Origin: Bacillota bacterium
GTDB lineage: Bacteria > Bacillota > Clostridia > Acetivibrionales > DSM-1351
DNA length: 64,000 bases
Direction: 5' to 3'
Assembly: GCA_023390335.1 (NCBI GenBank)
Contig: JAEWCZ010000081.1
Coordinates: 1-64,000, forward strand
The position numbers were made by a program, and so were the translations under genes. Under the pieces are notes generated by a model. That model ran no database searches. It was not told the origin of the DNA and saw only the letters and a program-made list of their open reading frames with translations. Of this stretch, positions 1 to 7,141 are shown piece after piece; the first letter of the stretch is position 1; each line of letters starts with the position of its first letter.

Positions 1-243
1 ATAAATGTAATCCTAGGGATTGTTTTACGAATTCAATAGTCGACAGCATGGTAAATACCTCTTGTAAACGGATAATTTATATTATTATTTTATGTTAACT
101 TCAATAAAATGTTACAGGATATCCCAAATTTATTTTTATTTAGGGGTTGCAGTACAACTTTTAAAAATCGGGTTGCATTTCATTTTAAAGCATTGTATTG
201 TGAAAAAGGACCGGTCACAATACATGAAAGAAGATTAAATGCT

Positions 244-699
244 ATGAATATGAAGATTGAAAATCTCCCCTCATGCTCTGTTGCTTATATACGAAAAGTA
301 GGAGTTTATGGTGCTGATAACATCCGGACTATGGAACAATTGAAGCACTGGGCGGAAGCCAACAACCTTATGAATAATAAAACTGTGATTTTTGGTATTG
401 CACATGATAATCCGCAAACAACACCACCTGAGAATTGCCGCTATGATGCTTGTATACTCCTTGCTAATAAACACTTCGAAGTAGACGGCAATGTACAGTA
501 TGGAGAAATTGGCGGAGGAAAGTATGCGGTTTTTTCAGTACAACACACAGCCAAAGCTGTTGAGCAAGCTTGGGAAGATATCTTTCCTTTACTATTTGAA
601 GGTGGATATCTTTATGACGCTACACGAGCAATAATAGAGCGTTATGCGGCTGAAATGGTTGACCGGCATCTTTGTGAGATCTGTGTTCCGATTTATTGA
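244..699 (+). CDS. GyrI-like effector-binding domain protein, probably a truncated AraC-family regulator
   Basis: The 151-residue product from the ATG at 244 matches the GyrI-like (AraC effector-binding) small-molecule domain: the opening MKIENLPSCSVAYIRKVGVYG pattern (aligned to the usual VAYxRHxGxY), the central two-layer sandwich and the C-terminal CEICVPI strand. The frame stays open up to an ATG at 109, and the last part of that extension (GPVTIHERRLN) looks like the linker that normally joins this domain to an AraC helix-turn-helix domain. No HTH can be recognised in the 243 bases available upstream, so the gene is either a stand-alone GyrI-like protein or a 5'-truncated AraC regulator. 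The start at 244 is preceded by an AAAGAAG-type site. A strong hairpin terminator follows at 732-759. The next gene is also decayed, which favours truncation. Confidence 0.7.
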   Translation: MNMKIENLPSCSVAYIRKVGVYGADNIRTMEQLKHWAEANNLMNNKTVIFGIAHDNPQTTPPENCRYDACILLANKHFEVDGNVQYGEIGGGKYAVFSVQHTAKAVEQAWEDIFPLLFEGGYLYDATRAIIERYAAEMVDRHLCEICVPIY

Positions 700-731
700 T
701 TATTACTTCATGCTAAAACTTATAACTAATA

Positions 732-759
732 AACCCCGGCTAAGCCGGGGTTAGTTTTT
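732..759. terminator. Bidirectional intrinsic terminator
   Basis: A 10-bp perfect stem (AACCCCGGCT / AGCCGGGGTT, 732-741 and 743-752) is followed on the plus strand by a short T tract. It ends the GyrI-like gene and lies just beyond the stop of the convergent oxidoreductase, so it can serve both. Confidence 0.85.
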
Positions 760-1711
760 ACAGACAAACTTTAAAACAAAGCTTACCAGTATAATGGTTA
801 TTGAGAGCTAAATGTGCTTTATTGGCCTCATCCAATAAAAACACCTTATCAATATGAACCTTTAATTTACCTGATCTGACCCAATTATTTAAACTTTTTA
901 TAATCTCCGGTTCAGGTTCACCATTGTAGCACATTAAACTAATGTCAGGTCTTGTTTCCGGAATCGGATATATGCCATTTGGATATGCTATTCGCCCACC
1001 GGTACAAATTCATTGAACTAAAGAGTTTGCAAGCTCTCCTCCGGCAGTTAGCAGAGCAGTATCAAAACCCGCTGGAGCAAATTCTCTTGCAGCTGACAGA
1101 ACATCGTCTTGGCGTCCATCAAATACTGCGTCGACACCTAGCTTTCTGACTATTTCAACTCCATCTTCACCCGATGCTATGGCGAATACTCTTGCACCCA
1201 AATTAAGTGCAAACTGAACAGCTAAATGCCCTATGCCCCCGCTGGCACCGAAAATCATAATTGACTCGTCTTTTTTTATTCTTAATACATCTTCTAGCCC
1301 TCGCAGAGCAGTTAATCCAACTCCAGAGATAACGCCGGCTGCTTTGTCTGATATACAATTAGGAATAAGGGAAACGTATTTTGAATCTACAGCAGCATAT
1401 TCTGCATAAAAACCACCTTTGGGATTTAGAAACCCCGGAGCGTAAACCTTATCTCCTATAGCAAAATTGTCAACGTTCTTACCCTTGGCATAAATAACAC
1501 CAGAACCCTCTGAACCTAAAATATAAGGAAACTCAGAATTCAACTCCAGCATTTCATCATACCCGCCCTCTCGTTCGAAAATATCCCACTGTCCAATTCC
1601 TGCATATTCAACTTTTATAAGTACTTCATTATCTTCAATATCGGGAACTGGAACATCTCTTATGACAAATTCATCGGGCCCTCCAAATCTATAAATTACT
1701 ACTGCTTTCAT
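758..1711 (-). pseudogene. MDR/quinone-oxidoreductase-like dehydrogenase broken by an in-frame TGA
   Basis: Medium-chain dehydrogenase/reductase of the zinc-independent quinone oxidoreductase type. Residues 1-233 contain the N-terminal GroES-like domain and the Rossmann NAD(P)H motif (FGASGGIGHLAVQ). Translation stops at a TGA (1012-1010), but the same frame continues without any shift through TGGRIAYPNG, the C-terminal GKLKVHIDKVFLLDEAN segment and the usual TGKLCFKV end, up to a TAA at 760-758. The whole frame is 317 codons, the normal family length. One nonsense codon therefore removes about 83 residues, including part of the cofactor fold. The gene is divergent from a WYL regulator at 1801, which probably controlled it. 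Selenocysteine readthrough was considered and judged unlikely. Confidence 0.85.
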
Positions 1712-1757
1712 TTAATCTTCCTCCCCGTTGCTAATTTATATGGATTAGTATACACTA

Positions 1758-1784
1758 AAACCATGACAAATATTGTCATGGTTT
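1758..1784. promoter_or_regulatory. Perfect palindromic operator between the oxidoreductase and the WYL regulator
   Basis: Two 12-base arms (AAACCATGACAA and TTGTCATGGTTT) are separated by ATA, 17 bases upstream of the WYL regulator start and 47 bases upstream of the divergent oxidoreductase start. Position and symmetry fit an operator for the adjacent regulator (inference). Confidence 0.7.
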
Positions 1785-1800
1785 AGAAAGAGGTGAAAAA

Positions 1801-2745
1801 ATGGCTAAGACAAAAGTATTGTTTGATTTAGTTATGTACGTTAATACTAAACGTAATTTTACTGCTGAAGATGTGGCTAATGAATTTGGTGTTTCAGTAC
1901 GAACAGCACACAGGTATCTGATGGAATTATGTGACATGGGTGTTCCACTCTATACTGAACCAGGTCGTAACGGTGGCTATCGCATGCTTGATAATAGAAC
2001 GCTACCACCTATTATATTTAATGAAAATGAAGCCTTTGCCGTCTTTTTTGCTTTTAAATCACTGGAATACTATAGATCATTGCCTTTTGAAATTGATGTG
2101 AAATCTGTTTCCAGAAAATTATATACTTATCTTCCAGCCGATACAAGAAAAAAAATAGATAATCTTGATTCTGTTTTATCCTTCTGGAATAAAAAAAGAT
2201 ACACTCCTTCAATCTTTCTAAAGGAAATCATAGAAGCTGCTTTGGAAAACCATATACTTGATATTGAATATCAATCAAAGCACAAAAATACCAAAAGAGA
2301 GATTTCTCCTATCGGCGTGTATGCTTATGACGGCTATTGGTATATGCCTGCTTTAGACTTTAAGTATGATGAAATCCGAGTTTTCCGCTCGGACCGTATT
2401 TTAACATTAAAAAACGCAAAAAAAAAGCATTACCCAGGTATCAAACTTGATAACTGGCTGAGCAATATTACATCAGTAGAACCTAACGAGCCTTTACATT
2501 TGTATGCGGAATTGACCAGAGAAGGTATACGAAAATGTAAAAGTCAACCCTGGTTAGAACCGCACCTTAAAGTTACAGATGAAAATATTGGCAACATCGA
2601 TATGAATATCGATAAGACAGAAGTTGACTATGTTTCGACTTTTTTTCTTCAGTTAGGAACTAATGCAAGAGTTATCCAACCACAAGAAGTCATAGATAAT
2701 ATTTGCAAACAATTGAAAGATACTATGCTTCATTACTCTCCATAA
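1801..2745 (+). CDS. WYL-domain (YafY/DeoR-like) transcriptional regulator
   Basis: 314-residue regulator with an N-terminal winged HTH (about residues 5-60, with VANEFGVSVRTAHRYLMEL as the recognition region) followed by GRNGGYRM, typical of HTH_11 proteins. A WYL ligand-binding domain follows (about 140-225: YQSKHKNTKREISPIGVYAY, YWYMPALDFKYDEIRVFRSDRI), then a C-terminal WCX-like extension. Length is normal for the family. A good ribosome binding site (AGAGGTG) sits 5 bases before the ATG. The 27-bp palindrome at 1758-1784 in the divergent promoter region is its likely target, implying control of itself and the neighbouring MDR oxidoreductase, now broken. The ligand is unknown. Confidence 0.9.
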   Translation: MAKTKVLFDLVMYVNTKRNFTAEDVANEFGVSVRTAHRYLMELCDMGVPLYTEPGRNGGYRMLDNRTLPPIIFNENEAFAVFFAFKSLEYYRSLPFEIDVKSVSRKLYTYLPADTRKKIDNLDSVLSFWNKKRYTPSIFLKEIIEAALENHILDIEYQSKHKNTKREISPIGVYAYDGYWYMPALDFKYDEIRVFRSDRILTLKNAKKKHYPGIKLDNWLSNITSVEPNEPLHLYAELTREGIRKCKSQPWLEPHLKVTDENIGNIDMNIDKTEVDYVSTFFLQLGTNARVIQPQEVIDNICKQLKDTMLHYSP

Positions 2746-2819
2746 CCATACTAACTGAAAAGAGATTACGTACACCATCAGCTGAGTTACCACTTTTCAT
2801 TGTAAGTTCTCCCAAACAA

Positions 2820-3407
2820 TTATAAAGATTGTACCCAGAGTCCATGCTGGCTACAATAGCCATAAAGTTTTCCGTTTCGTTGTCCCTCAGGAATATAGAT
2901 ATGGGCACTTTGTTCCGGATAAAGTCGTTTTAATATAACAACATCAATTCCCACATAAGCTATAAATCTGATAAAATGTGATTTGTTCATTTCATGGTCA
3001 ATGGATATATAATTGTATATATCTATTTCCTCTAACGTCATGCGATGATGCTCCAAGTGTTCCATTGGTATCAGTGGTACCAGTTTTCTACCACAGCAGG
3101 AAATTGAAGCTTTACTTGAACTGGTTAGAACATTACCGCAAGTCGGACAGACATAGAAGCGTATTTTTGTGATATTTCCGCTATCCGGTTTATTGGGGTC
3201 AAGCTCACCCTCCAGCATCTTTTGAATATCTGCGCCTAAAACTCCTGACAGATCTGCCAAAAGGGAAACATCAGGACATCCAAAGCCACGTTCCCATTTT
3301 GAAACTGTTTTATTACTTATATTTAGCGCATCAGCAACATTTTTTTGGGTTAGTCCTTGCTCTTTACGCAGGTGTAATATTAGCTTTCCTACTTTTGAAG
3401 AGTCCAT
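2820..3407 (-). CDS. XRE-family regulator with C-terminal desulfoferrodoxin-like/zinc-ribbon domain
   Basis: 195 residues. The N-terminal Cro/C1-type HTH spans about residues 6-62 (LRKEQGLTQKNVADALNIS, then NKTVSKWERG). The C-terminal half has a CPTCGN...CCGRK cysteine set followed by HEMNKSHFIRFIAYVG and YGYCSQHGLW. This resembles the desulfoferrodoxin-like domain found in a clostridial family of XRE regulators, where it may bind metal and sense redox state (inference). Length is normal for that family. The start has a strong GGGAGGGAG site. It lies 61 bases downstream of the VWA gene on the same strand and could be co-transcribed with that cassette; its own targets are not evident. Confidence 0.85.
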   Translation of the reverse strand: MDSSKVGKLILHLRKEQGLTQKNVADALNISNKTVSKWERGFGCPDVSLLADLSGVLGADIQKMLEGELDPNKPDSGNITKIRFYVCPTCGNVLTSSSKASISCCGRKLVPLIPMEHLEHHRMTLEEIDIYNYISIDHEMNKSHFIRFIAYVGIDVVILKRLYPEQSAHIYIPEGQRNGKLYGYCSQHGLWVQSL

Positions 3408-3468
3408 ACTTCACTCCCTCCCATCAATTCAACTGAGCTTCACTCTTATTATACTCAAATTCCGGGAA

Positions 3469-4482
3469 TCATAAATAGCGTGTAATAATTTTTACCAATT
3501 GTGTGGGTAATCTTTTCAAATCTGAAATATCCAAAAATCGGTTTTTCCCGTAAATGCCGCTGATTACATCCTTATCCTGTCCTATAGCTGCCGCAATAAA
3601 AGTGATCCCCTTACGGGTATATTCCTTTATAGTATTTTGTACATCCTCAACAGCAAAACTGCCGGTATAATCAGGGGTAGCCTTTGGCTGTCCGTCACTG
3701 ATGCTTATTAACAATTTAGTCTGTGTCGGAGCGGTCATAAGTTTCTCAGACAAAATCCGTAATGCCATACCGTCACGGTTATTACTTCTGTTCTGAATAT
3801 GCATTAACCGAAAACGGTCATCGGCTTCTTTTTTGGAAAAATCGCAATATGCATAAACAGACATTTGCTCCATTTTTGAGCGATCTGCCGTATCACCATA
3901 TATAAGCAAAGGAATACCACACTGGTCACAGAATTCATATACTGCAATAGCAGCACGTTTAGCTGCATCCAGGCGTCCAAATACAGACATTGACGCTGAC
4001 TCATCAACGCGTAATGCCACCGTAAGTGATGGAGCTTCCGCCGGAGGCAGCTTCTTTGCAAAGTAGCGGAAATCACTGGATGCTACGCTTTCGGCATGAA
4101 ATCTGCTTCCATAAACATTGTGTCTGGCAAAATCTACAGATATCTCATGCTTCAATAGTGGCATTGTTTTCCTCACAAGCTCACGGATAGCGGGCATAAT
4201 CTCAGAACACAGTAGATAATATTCTTCTCTTTGCTGCAAGGTAGCCTCAGGACGATGAATGATTAGCTTAATCCCCTCATGTATTGTGCCATTGAGTGTC
4301 TTACGCGCATTCTGATTCAATTGTTTACGGAACTCCTGTTCTTTGTGTTTTTCTTCCTTGTCGCAGGAGTTCATTTGATGGTAATTGGCATTTCCGTATT
4401 CACCCAAATCAGAGCTTCTGGTGTTTTGTGTTTCTTCCTTTACATTTGAGTGTCCCTCGCTGTTTGCAGCCTTCCTCAGCAT
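3469..4482 (-). CDS. VWA-domain protein (CobT/MoxR-partner type)
   Basis: 337 residues from the first ATG. The N-terminal third is charged and low complexity. The C-terminal half is a von Willebrand A domain with an intact metal-ion-dependent adhesion site: DESAS at residues 160-164, the NNRDGMA threonine-loop equivalent near 234-240 and ISDGQP at 261-266. Such proteins work with AAA ATPases as remodelling or metal-insertion chaperones (CobS/CobT, ChlI/ChlD, MoxR/VWA). The partner here is the gene immediately upstream. The VWA frame remains open for about 32 codons before this ATG, reads as normal protein (EVIEIRTWDDCETYLEDNP) and contains no ATG, GTG or TTG. The coding region therefore probably enters from the AAA gene by a -1 shift at the A9 run (4570-4578). 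The ATG start given is a fallback: AAGGA lies about 13 bases ahead of it. Confidence 0.75.
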   Translation of the reverse strand: MLRKAANSEGHSNVKEETQNTRSSDLGEYGNANYHQMNSCDKEEKHKEQEFRKQLNQNARKTLNGTIHEGIKLIIHRPEATLQQREEYYLLCSEIMPAIRELVRKTMPLLKHEISVDFARHNVYGSRFHAESVASSDFRYFAKKLPPAEAPSLTVALRVDESASMSVFGRLDAAKRAAIAVYEFCDQCGIPLLIYGDTADRSKMEQMSVYAYCDFSKKEADDRFRLMHIQNRSNNRDGMALRILSEKLMTAPTQTKLLISISDGQPKATPDYTGSFAVEDVQNTIKEYTRKGITFIAAAIGQDKDVISGIYGKNRFLDISDLKRLPTQLVKIITRYL

Positions 4483-4553
4483 AATGGAATTATCATCCTT
4501 TACGGGATTATCCTCAAGGTAAGTCTCACAGTCATCCCAGGTACGGATTTCTA

Positions 4554-5666
4554 TTACTTCAGAATCATGTTTTTTTTTACATGTACGCTACTATGGATAT
4601 CATTCAGTTCTGAAACTAGGCCGTTTACCTCCAATGCTTCCTCCAAAATACGGATTTCGTCCGGATCAGTAGTAATTTTATATATCACCTTATGATAAAG
4701 TGATTCCTTAACATCGGCTCCATGACATACAGCATCTATCCAGTAGAAATAGGAACGCATTCCCGCTACACCTTTTATAGCATTCGCCCTCGCCGTCTGA
4801 TCGAGCAAAATAATTGCATTCGCCAGCACAGACAAAACCTGCTGTTCCTTATAGCCTGTTTTTGCAATAGCTCGCTCGATCATTACCTCTATGGATGGCA
4901 TGTCCATTCTTTCTGCATGCTGAATACGGTCGCGTAAGGCTTCATTCAAAGGTCGACACCCATTATAATTCCTATTTGTGGTAACAACCGCAATAAAATC
5001 AGGGTGCCTATGGATAATTTCAGTCGGTAAATTGATGATTCCATCCGGCTCAAGGGCTGAATTCAACGCCATCAGCATTGCCGCATCCCTGATTACGGTA
5101 GGCTCCTGTATCTCTAAAAGGTATCCATTACGGAAAGCCCGGACGATTTCAGAAGGATAAAATCGGTAGTTTACATTATCCATCTTCGGCAACTGTTCAA
5201 TAGCTTTTGCGGTCTTCCTTATTTTAAAATCGGCCTGCTTCTGCGGAATCCCCAGTGTCTCGGTTAATATTTCCGCAGCCGAAGACAAATTTTCACTTTG
5301 GTATAAAGCGTTGAGTATTTCTTTTTCTTCAATTTCCATATGGGCTTGCTGTTCAGTAGAAAGAACCGGCAGAATTGCACCGATTATATCCGATTTATCC
5401 ATATCAGCAAAACAGGTAACTTTGGTATAAGGTAGTCCGAAATTAGCCGACAAGGCTTTTGCCAACTGTGTTTTTCCCGAACCGGCATCGCCTTCTAAAA
5501 GTATACTGGTAATTTTCATTTCACCTTTGTTCCAGTTACGCTTTACTTCATTACAAATTCTAATCTCTTCTTCACTGTCCTTATGAGAGGGCGGTTTGTG
5601 CCAGACAAGTGCCTGTTCCGCTTCTGTCAGCCGTCTGGTAGGAGACAGAAGCCATTGATTATTCAT
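4554..5666 (-). CDS. AAA_5/MoxR-like ATPase
   Basis: 370-residue AAA+ ATPase. Walker A is GDAGSGKT (59-66). A degenerate Walker B region (GYLLEIQEP) and a sensor segment (FIAVVTTNRNYNGCRPLNEAL) with an arginine-finger-like LRDRIQ follow, as in dynein-related AAA_5 and CobS-like proteins. A helical insert near 100-160 separates Walker A and B. The start lies 3 bases after the stop of the upstream unknown gene, whose last codons supply the GGGG ribosome binding site, so translation is probably coupled. The C-terminus (VKKNMILK) sits on an A9 run. Shifting to -1 there would fuse the ATPase to the VWA protein, giving an AAA, acidic linker, VWA layout as in Mg-chelatase D. The substrate is unknown; nearby genes do not suggest cobalamin or chlorophyll synthesis. 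Confidence 0.8.
   Translation of the reverse strand: MNNQWLLSPTRRLTEAEQALVWHKPPSHKDSEEEIRICNEVKRNWNKGEMKITSILLEGDAGSGKTQLAKALSANFGLPYTKVTCFADMDKSDIIGAILPVLSTEQQAHMEIEEKEILNALYQSENLSSAAEILTETLGIPQKQADFKIRKTAKAIEQLPKMDNVNYRFYPSEIVRAFRNGYLLEIQEPTVIRDAAMLMALNSALEPDGIINLPTEIIHRHPDFIAVVTTNRNYNGCRPLNEALRDRIQHAERMDMPSIEVMIERAIAKTGYKEQQVLSVLANAIILLDQTARANAIKGVAGMRSYFYWIDAVCHGADVKESLYHKVIYKITTDPDEIRILEEALEVNGLVSELNDIHSSVHVKKNMILK
4569..4578 (-). other. A9 slippery run linking AAA and VWA reading frames
   Basis: On the minus strand a run of nine A bases ends the AAA gene. In its zero frame this reads A AAA AAC, a classical -1 slippery heptamer. A -1 shift here bypasses the TAA at 4556-4554 and continues straight into the open VWA frame, giving a fusion of about 732 residues. 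It could be programmed frameshifting, a natural indel, or a homopolymer sequencing error. Confidence 0.5.
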
Positions 5667-5669
5667 TTT

Positions 5670-6131
5670 TTAATACCCCATATCTTTCATCACCCGTGCT
5701 AAAGTCCGAAGTCTCTCCCCAATTGATTCACCGTCATCGCTGATTATCTGAGAGAATTTCTGAATATCCTCATCAATTATCGGATTCTCAACACAAACAT
5801 CTACCGGCATGACACTTCCTTGAAGTCCTATTCGTTCAACACAGGGATTTTCCGGGTCATAAAGTTTTGGAAAGCGGTAGGCATCCTGAAAATACAAAAG
5901 TGACTGACATGTAAATATGGCCAAATCCAGCACCTGATGCAAAGAGAGTTCGTTATCCGCAAAAAAGGACTCTCTATTGTCTTTTTTCCATATCTTTGTA
6001 ATTATCTCAGCTTGGTGGTTATTTATCTGTTCCCGTCCCAAAGATAACATCTCTGTTTGAGCTTCACAGGTTATACGCCGGTCAATTTTCTCATATTCTT
6101 TAGCAATGAGGACAATATCTTTATAATTCAT
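5670..6131 (-). CDS. Conserved hypothetical protein of the AAA/VWA cassette
   Basis: 153 residues, soluble and mostly helical, with no signal peptide or membrane segment. I do not recognise a domain. Visible features are a charged N-terminal helix (YKDIVLIAKEYEKIDRR), a hydrophobic central helix (LDLAIFTCQSLLYFQDAYRF) and an acidic C-terminal part (NPIIDEDIQKFSQIISDDGE). It lies 2 bases downstream of the GIY-YIG gene and 3 bases upstream of the AAA gene, with a good GGAGG site, so it belongs to the same transcription unit and may be an adaptor or substrate of the AAA/VWA machine (inference). Confidence 0.7.
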   Translation of the reverse strand: MNYKDIVLIAKEYEKIDRRITCEAQTEMLSLGREQINNHQAEIITKIWKKDNRESFFADNELSLHQVLDLAIFTCQSLLYFQDAYRFPKLYDPENPCVERIGLQGSVMPVDVCVENPIIDEDIQKFSQIISDDGESIGERLRTLARVMKDMGY

Positions 6132-6133
6132 TA

Positions 6134-6475
6134 TTAAAGCCTCCTTGCCTTCTCAATATTTCTAAGGTAGCGGTTGCACAACGCTTCAAGCTCCTTTGTG
6201 TAATCTTCTTTTTCTTTATCTTTTTCATCATAAGGCAAAACTTCCAAAACACCAATTTCAAATGCAGATTCTCCATGTTGATTCCATAAATTTTGTAATT
6301 CACGATTCCGATGTAGATTTACCCCGAGCTTAAAACGATTACTGTTGGTATATGCTTTTGTATCCTGCGAATATCCTATAAAGCTCTCCTTTGTGGGAAC
6401 ACATAGAAATGAGACAATCCCCATTTCAGTTTTTCTATGTTTATATTCCATCAAAAGCTGTTTTCTTCTATCCAT
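6134..6475 (-). CDS. GIY-YIG nuclease family-like protein
   Basis: 113 residues from the ATG at 6475, which has AGGAGG eight bases ahead and is preferred over the GTG at 6484. The sequence fits a small Firmicute GIY-YIG-fold family: MGIVSFLCVPTKESFIGYSQD supplies the beta-hairpin where the GIY...YIG residues normally lie. FKLGVNLHRNRELQNLWNQHG and FEIGVLEVLPYDE follow, corresponding to the catalytic Arg/Glu region. The canonical GIY and YIG triplets are degenerate (IVS and FIG), so nuclease activity is uncertain. It is the first gene of a compact minus-strand cassette with the unknown protein, AAA and VWA genes, and a dyad-symmetric sequence lies in its promoter region (6497-6541). Confidence 0.65.
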   Translation of the reverse strand: MDRRKQLLMEYKHRKTEMGIVSFLCVPTKESFIGYSQDTKAYTNSNRFKLGVNLHRNRELQNLWNQHGESAFEIGVLEVLPYDEKDKEKEDYTKELEALCNRYLRNIEKARRL

Positions 6476-6496
6476 TTTTATCACCTCCTAATTAGC

Positions 6497-6541
6497 ATAG
6501 TCCAATTGTCTCCGATAGACAATCCACGTTCCGTAGACTAT
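6497..6541. repeat. Nested inverted repeats upstream of the GIY-YIG/AAA/VWA cassette
   Basis: Inner arms ATTGTCT and AGACAAT (6505-6511 and 6517-6523) are nested inside outer arms ATAGTC and GACTAT (6497-6502 and 6536-6541). They lie in the 85-base gap between the kinase and the cassette. No T tract follows, so an operator or leader structure is more likely than a terminator. Confidence 0.45.
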
Positions 6542-6569
6542 TCAAGGTAAGGCAGTGGAAAACAGACAA

Positions 6570-7091
6570 CTATTTCGCAAAGTGTAACAAAATATCTTCT
6601 ACCGATTGTTCTGGTGACTGTGCCGAAGTATCCAGCCAAAAGCCTATTCGGGGAGTCTCCTTCAAAAAATCCTCATACAAAGCTTCTACCGTAAAACCAG
6701 TATAACCCACCTTTCCCCGCATCTTTTCACGTTTTTTTACAGTTTCAACATTAGGACAGAGTACTATTATTTTAACAGGATAATCCTTTAACATATCCCA
6801 TATACGGGATAATTCCTCGCCATAGTAGTTATCCTGCAAAACAACGGAAAATCCATTGTCATAATAGGTTTTTGCCGCGTCCGCAGTCAATCGATAACGC
6901 AGATGCAGTTGCCGGATTGCCTCATTGGACGGCTGCGCGGACATATCGGCACGTCCAGATACAATCATACGGCGGAACACATCGCCCCGGAGATGCACAC
7001 CATTTTCCATTTTCGATGCAAGTAATTCCGCAACTGTTGATTTCCCGGACGCCATAACTCCAGTGATTAAATATATTGCCCTTTCCAACAT
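6570..7091 (-). CDS. Small P-loop kinase (AAA_33/chloramphenicol phosphotransferase-like)
   Basis: 173 residues. An N-terminal Walker A (GVMASGKST, about 11-19) is followed by HLRGDVFRRM, in which the Asp is the expected catalytic base of small-molecule or nucleoside kinases. Later segments are VVLQDNYYGEEL, IIVLCPNVETVKKREK (lid/arginine region) and a C-terminal LDTSAQSPEQSVEDILLHF end typical of adenylylsulfate- and shikimate-kinase-like proteins. The substrate cannot be read from sequence. It lies 50 bases downstream of rph on the same strand, which may mean co-transcription and a resistance-related role, but that is inference only. Confidence 0.75.
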   Translation of the reverse strand: MLERAIYLITGVMASGKSTVAELLASKMENGVHLRGDVFRRMIVSGRADMSAQPSNEAIRQLHLRYRLTADAAKTYYDNGFSVVLQDNYYGEELSRIWDMLKDYPVKIIVLCPNVETVKKREKMRGKVGYTGFTVEALYEDFLKETPRIGFWLDTSAQSPEQSVEDILLHFAK

Positions 7092-7141
7092 AAAACACCC
7101 CTTATTGATATATTTCAGTTAATTTCTATATAACTCAATTC

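Noticed and set aside
1010..1012. TGA as a selenocysteine codon in the MDR gene
   Set aside because: No stem-loop with selenocysteine-insertion features was apparent just downstream, and this family has no known Sec at that site.
2723..2908. 61-codon minus-strand frame after the WYL regulator
   Set aside because: It overlaps the ends of two well-supported genes and has no recognisable features.
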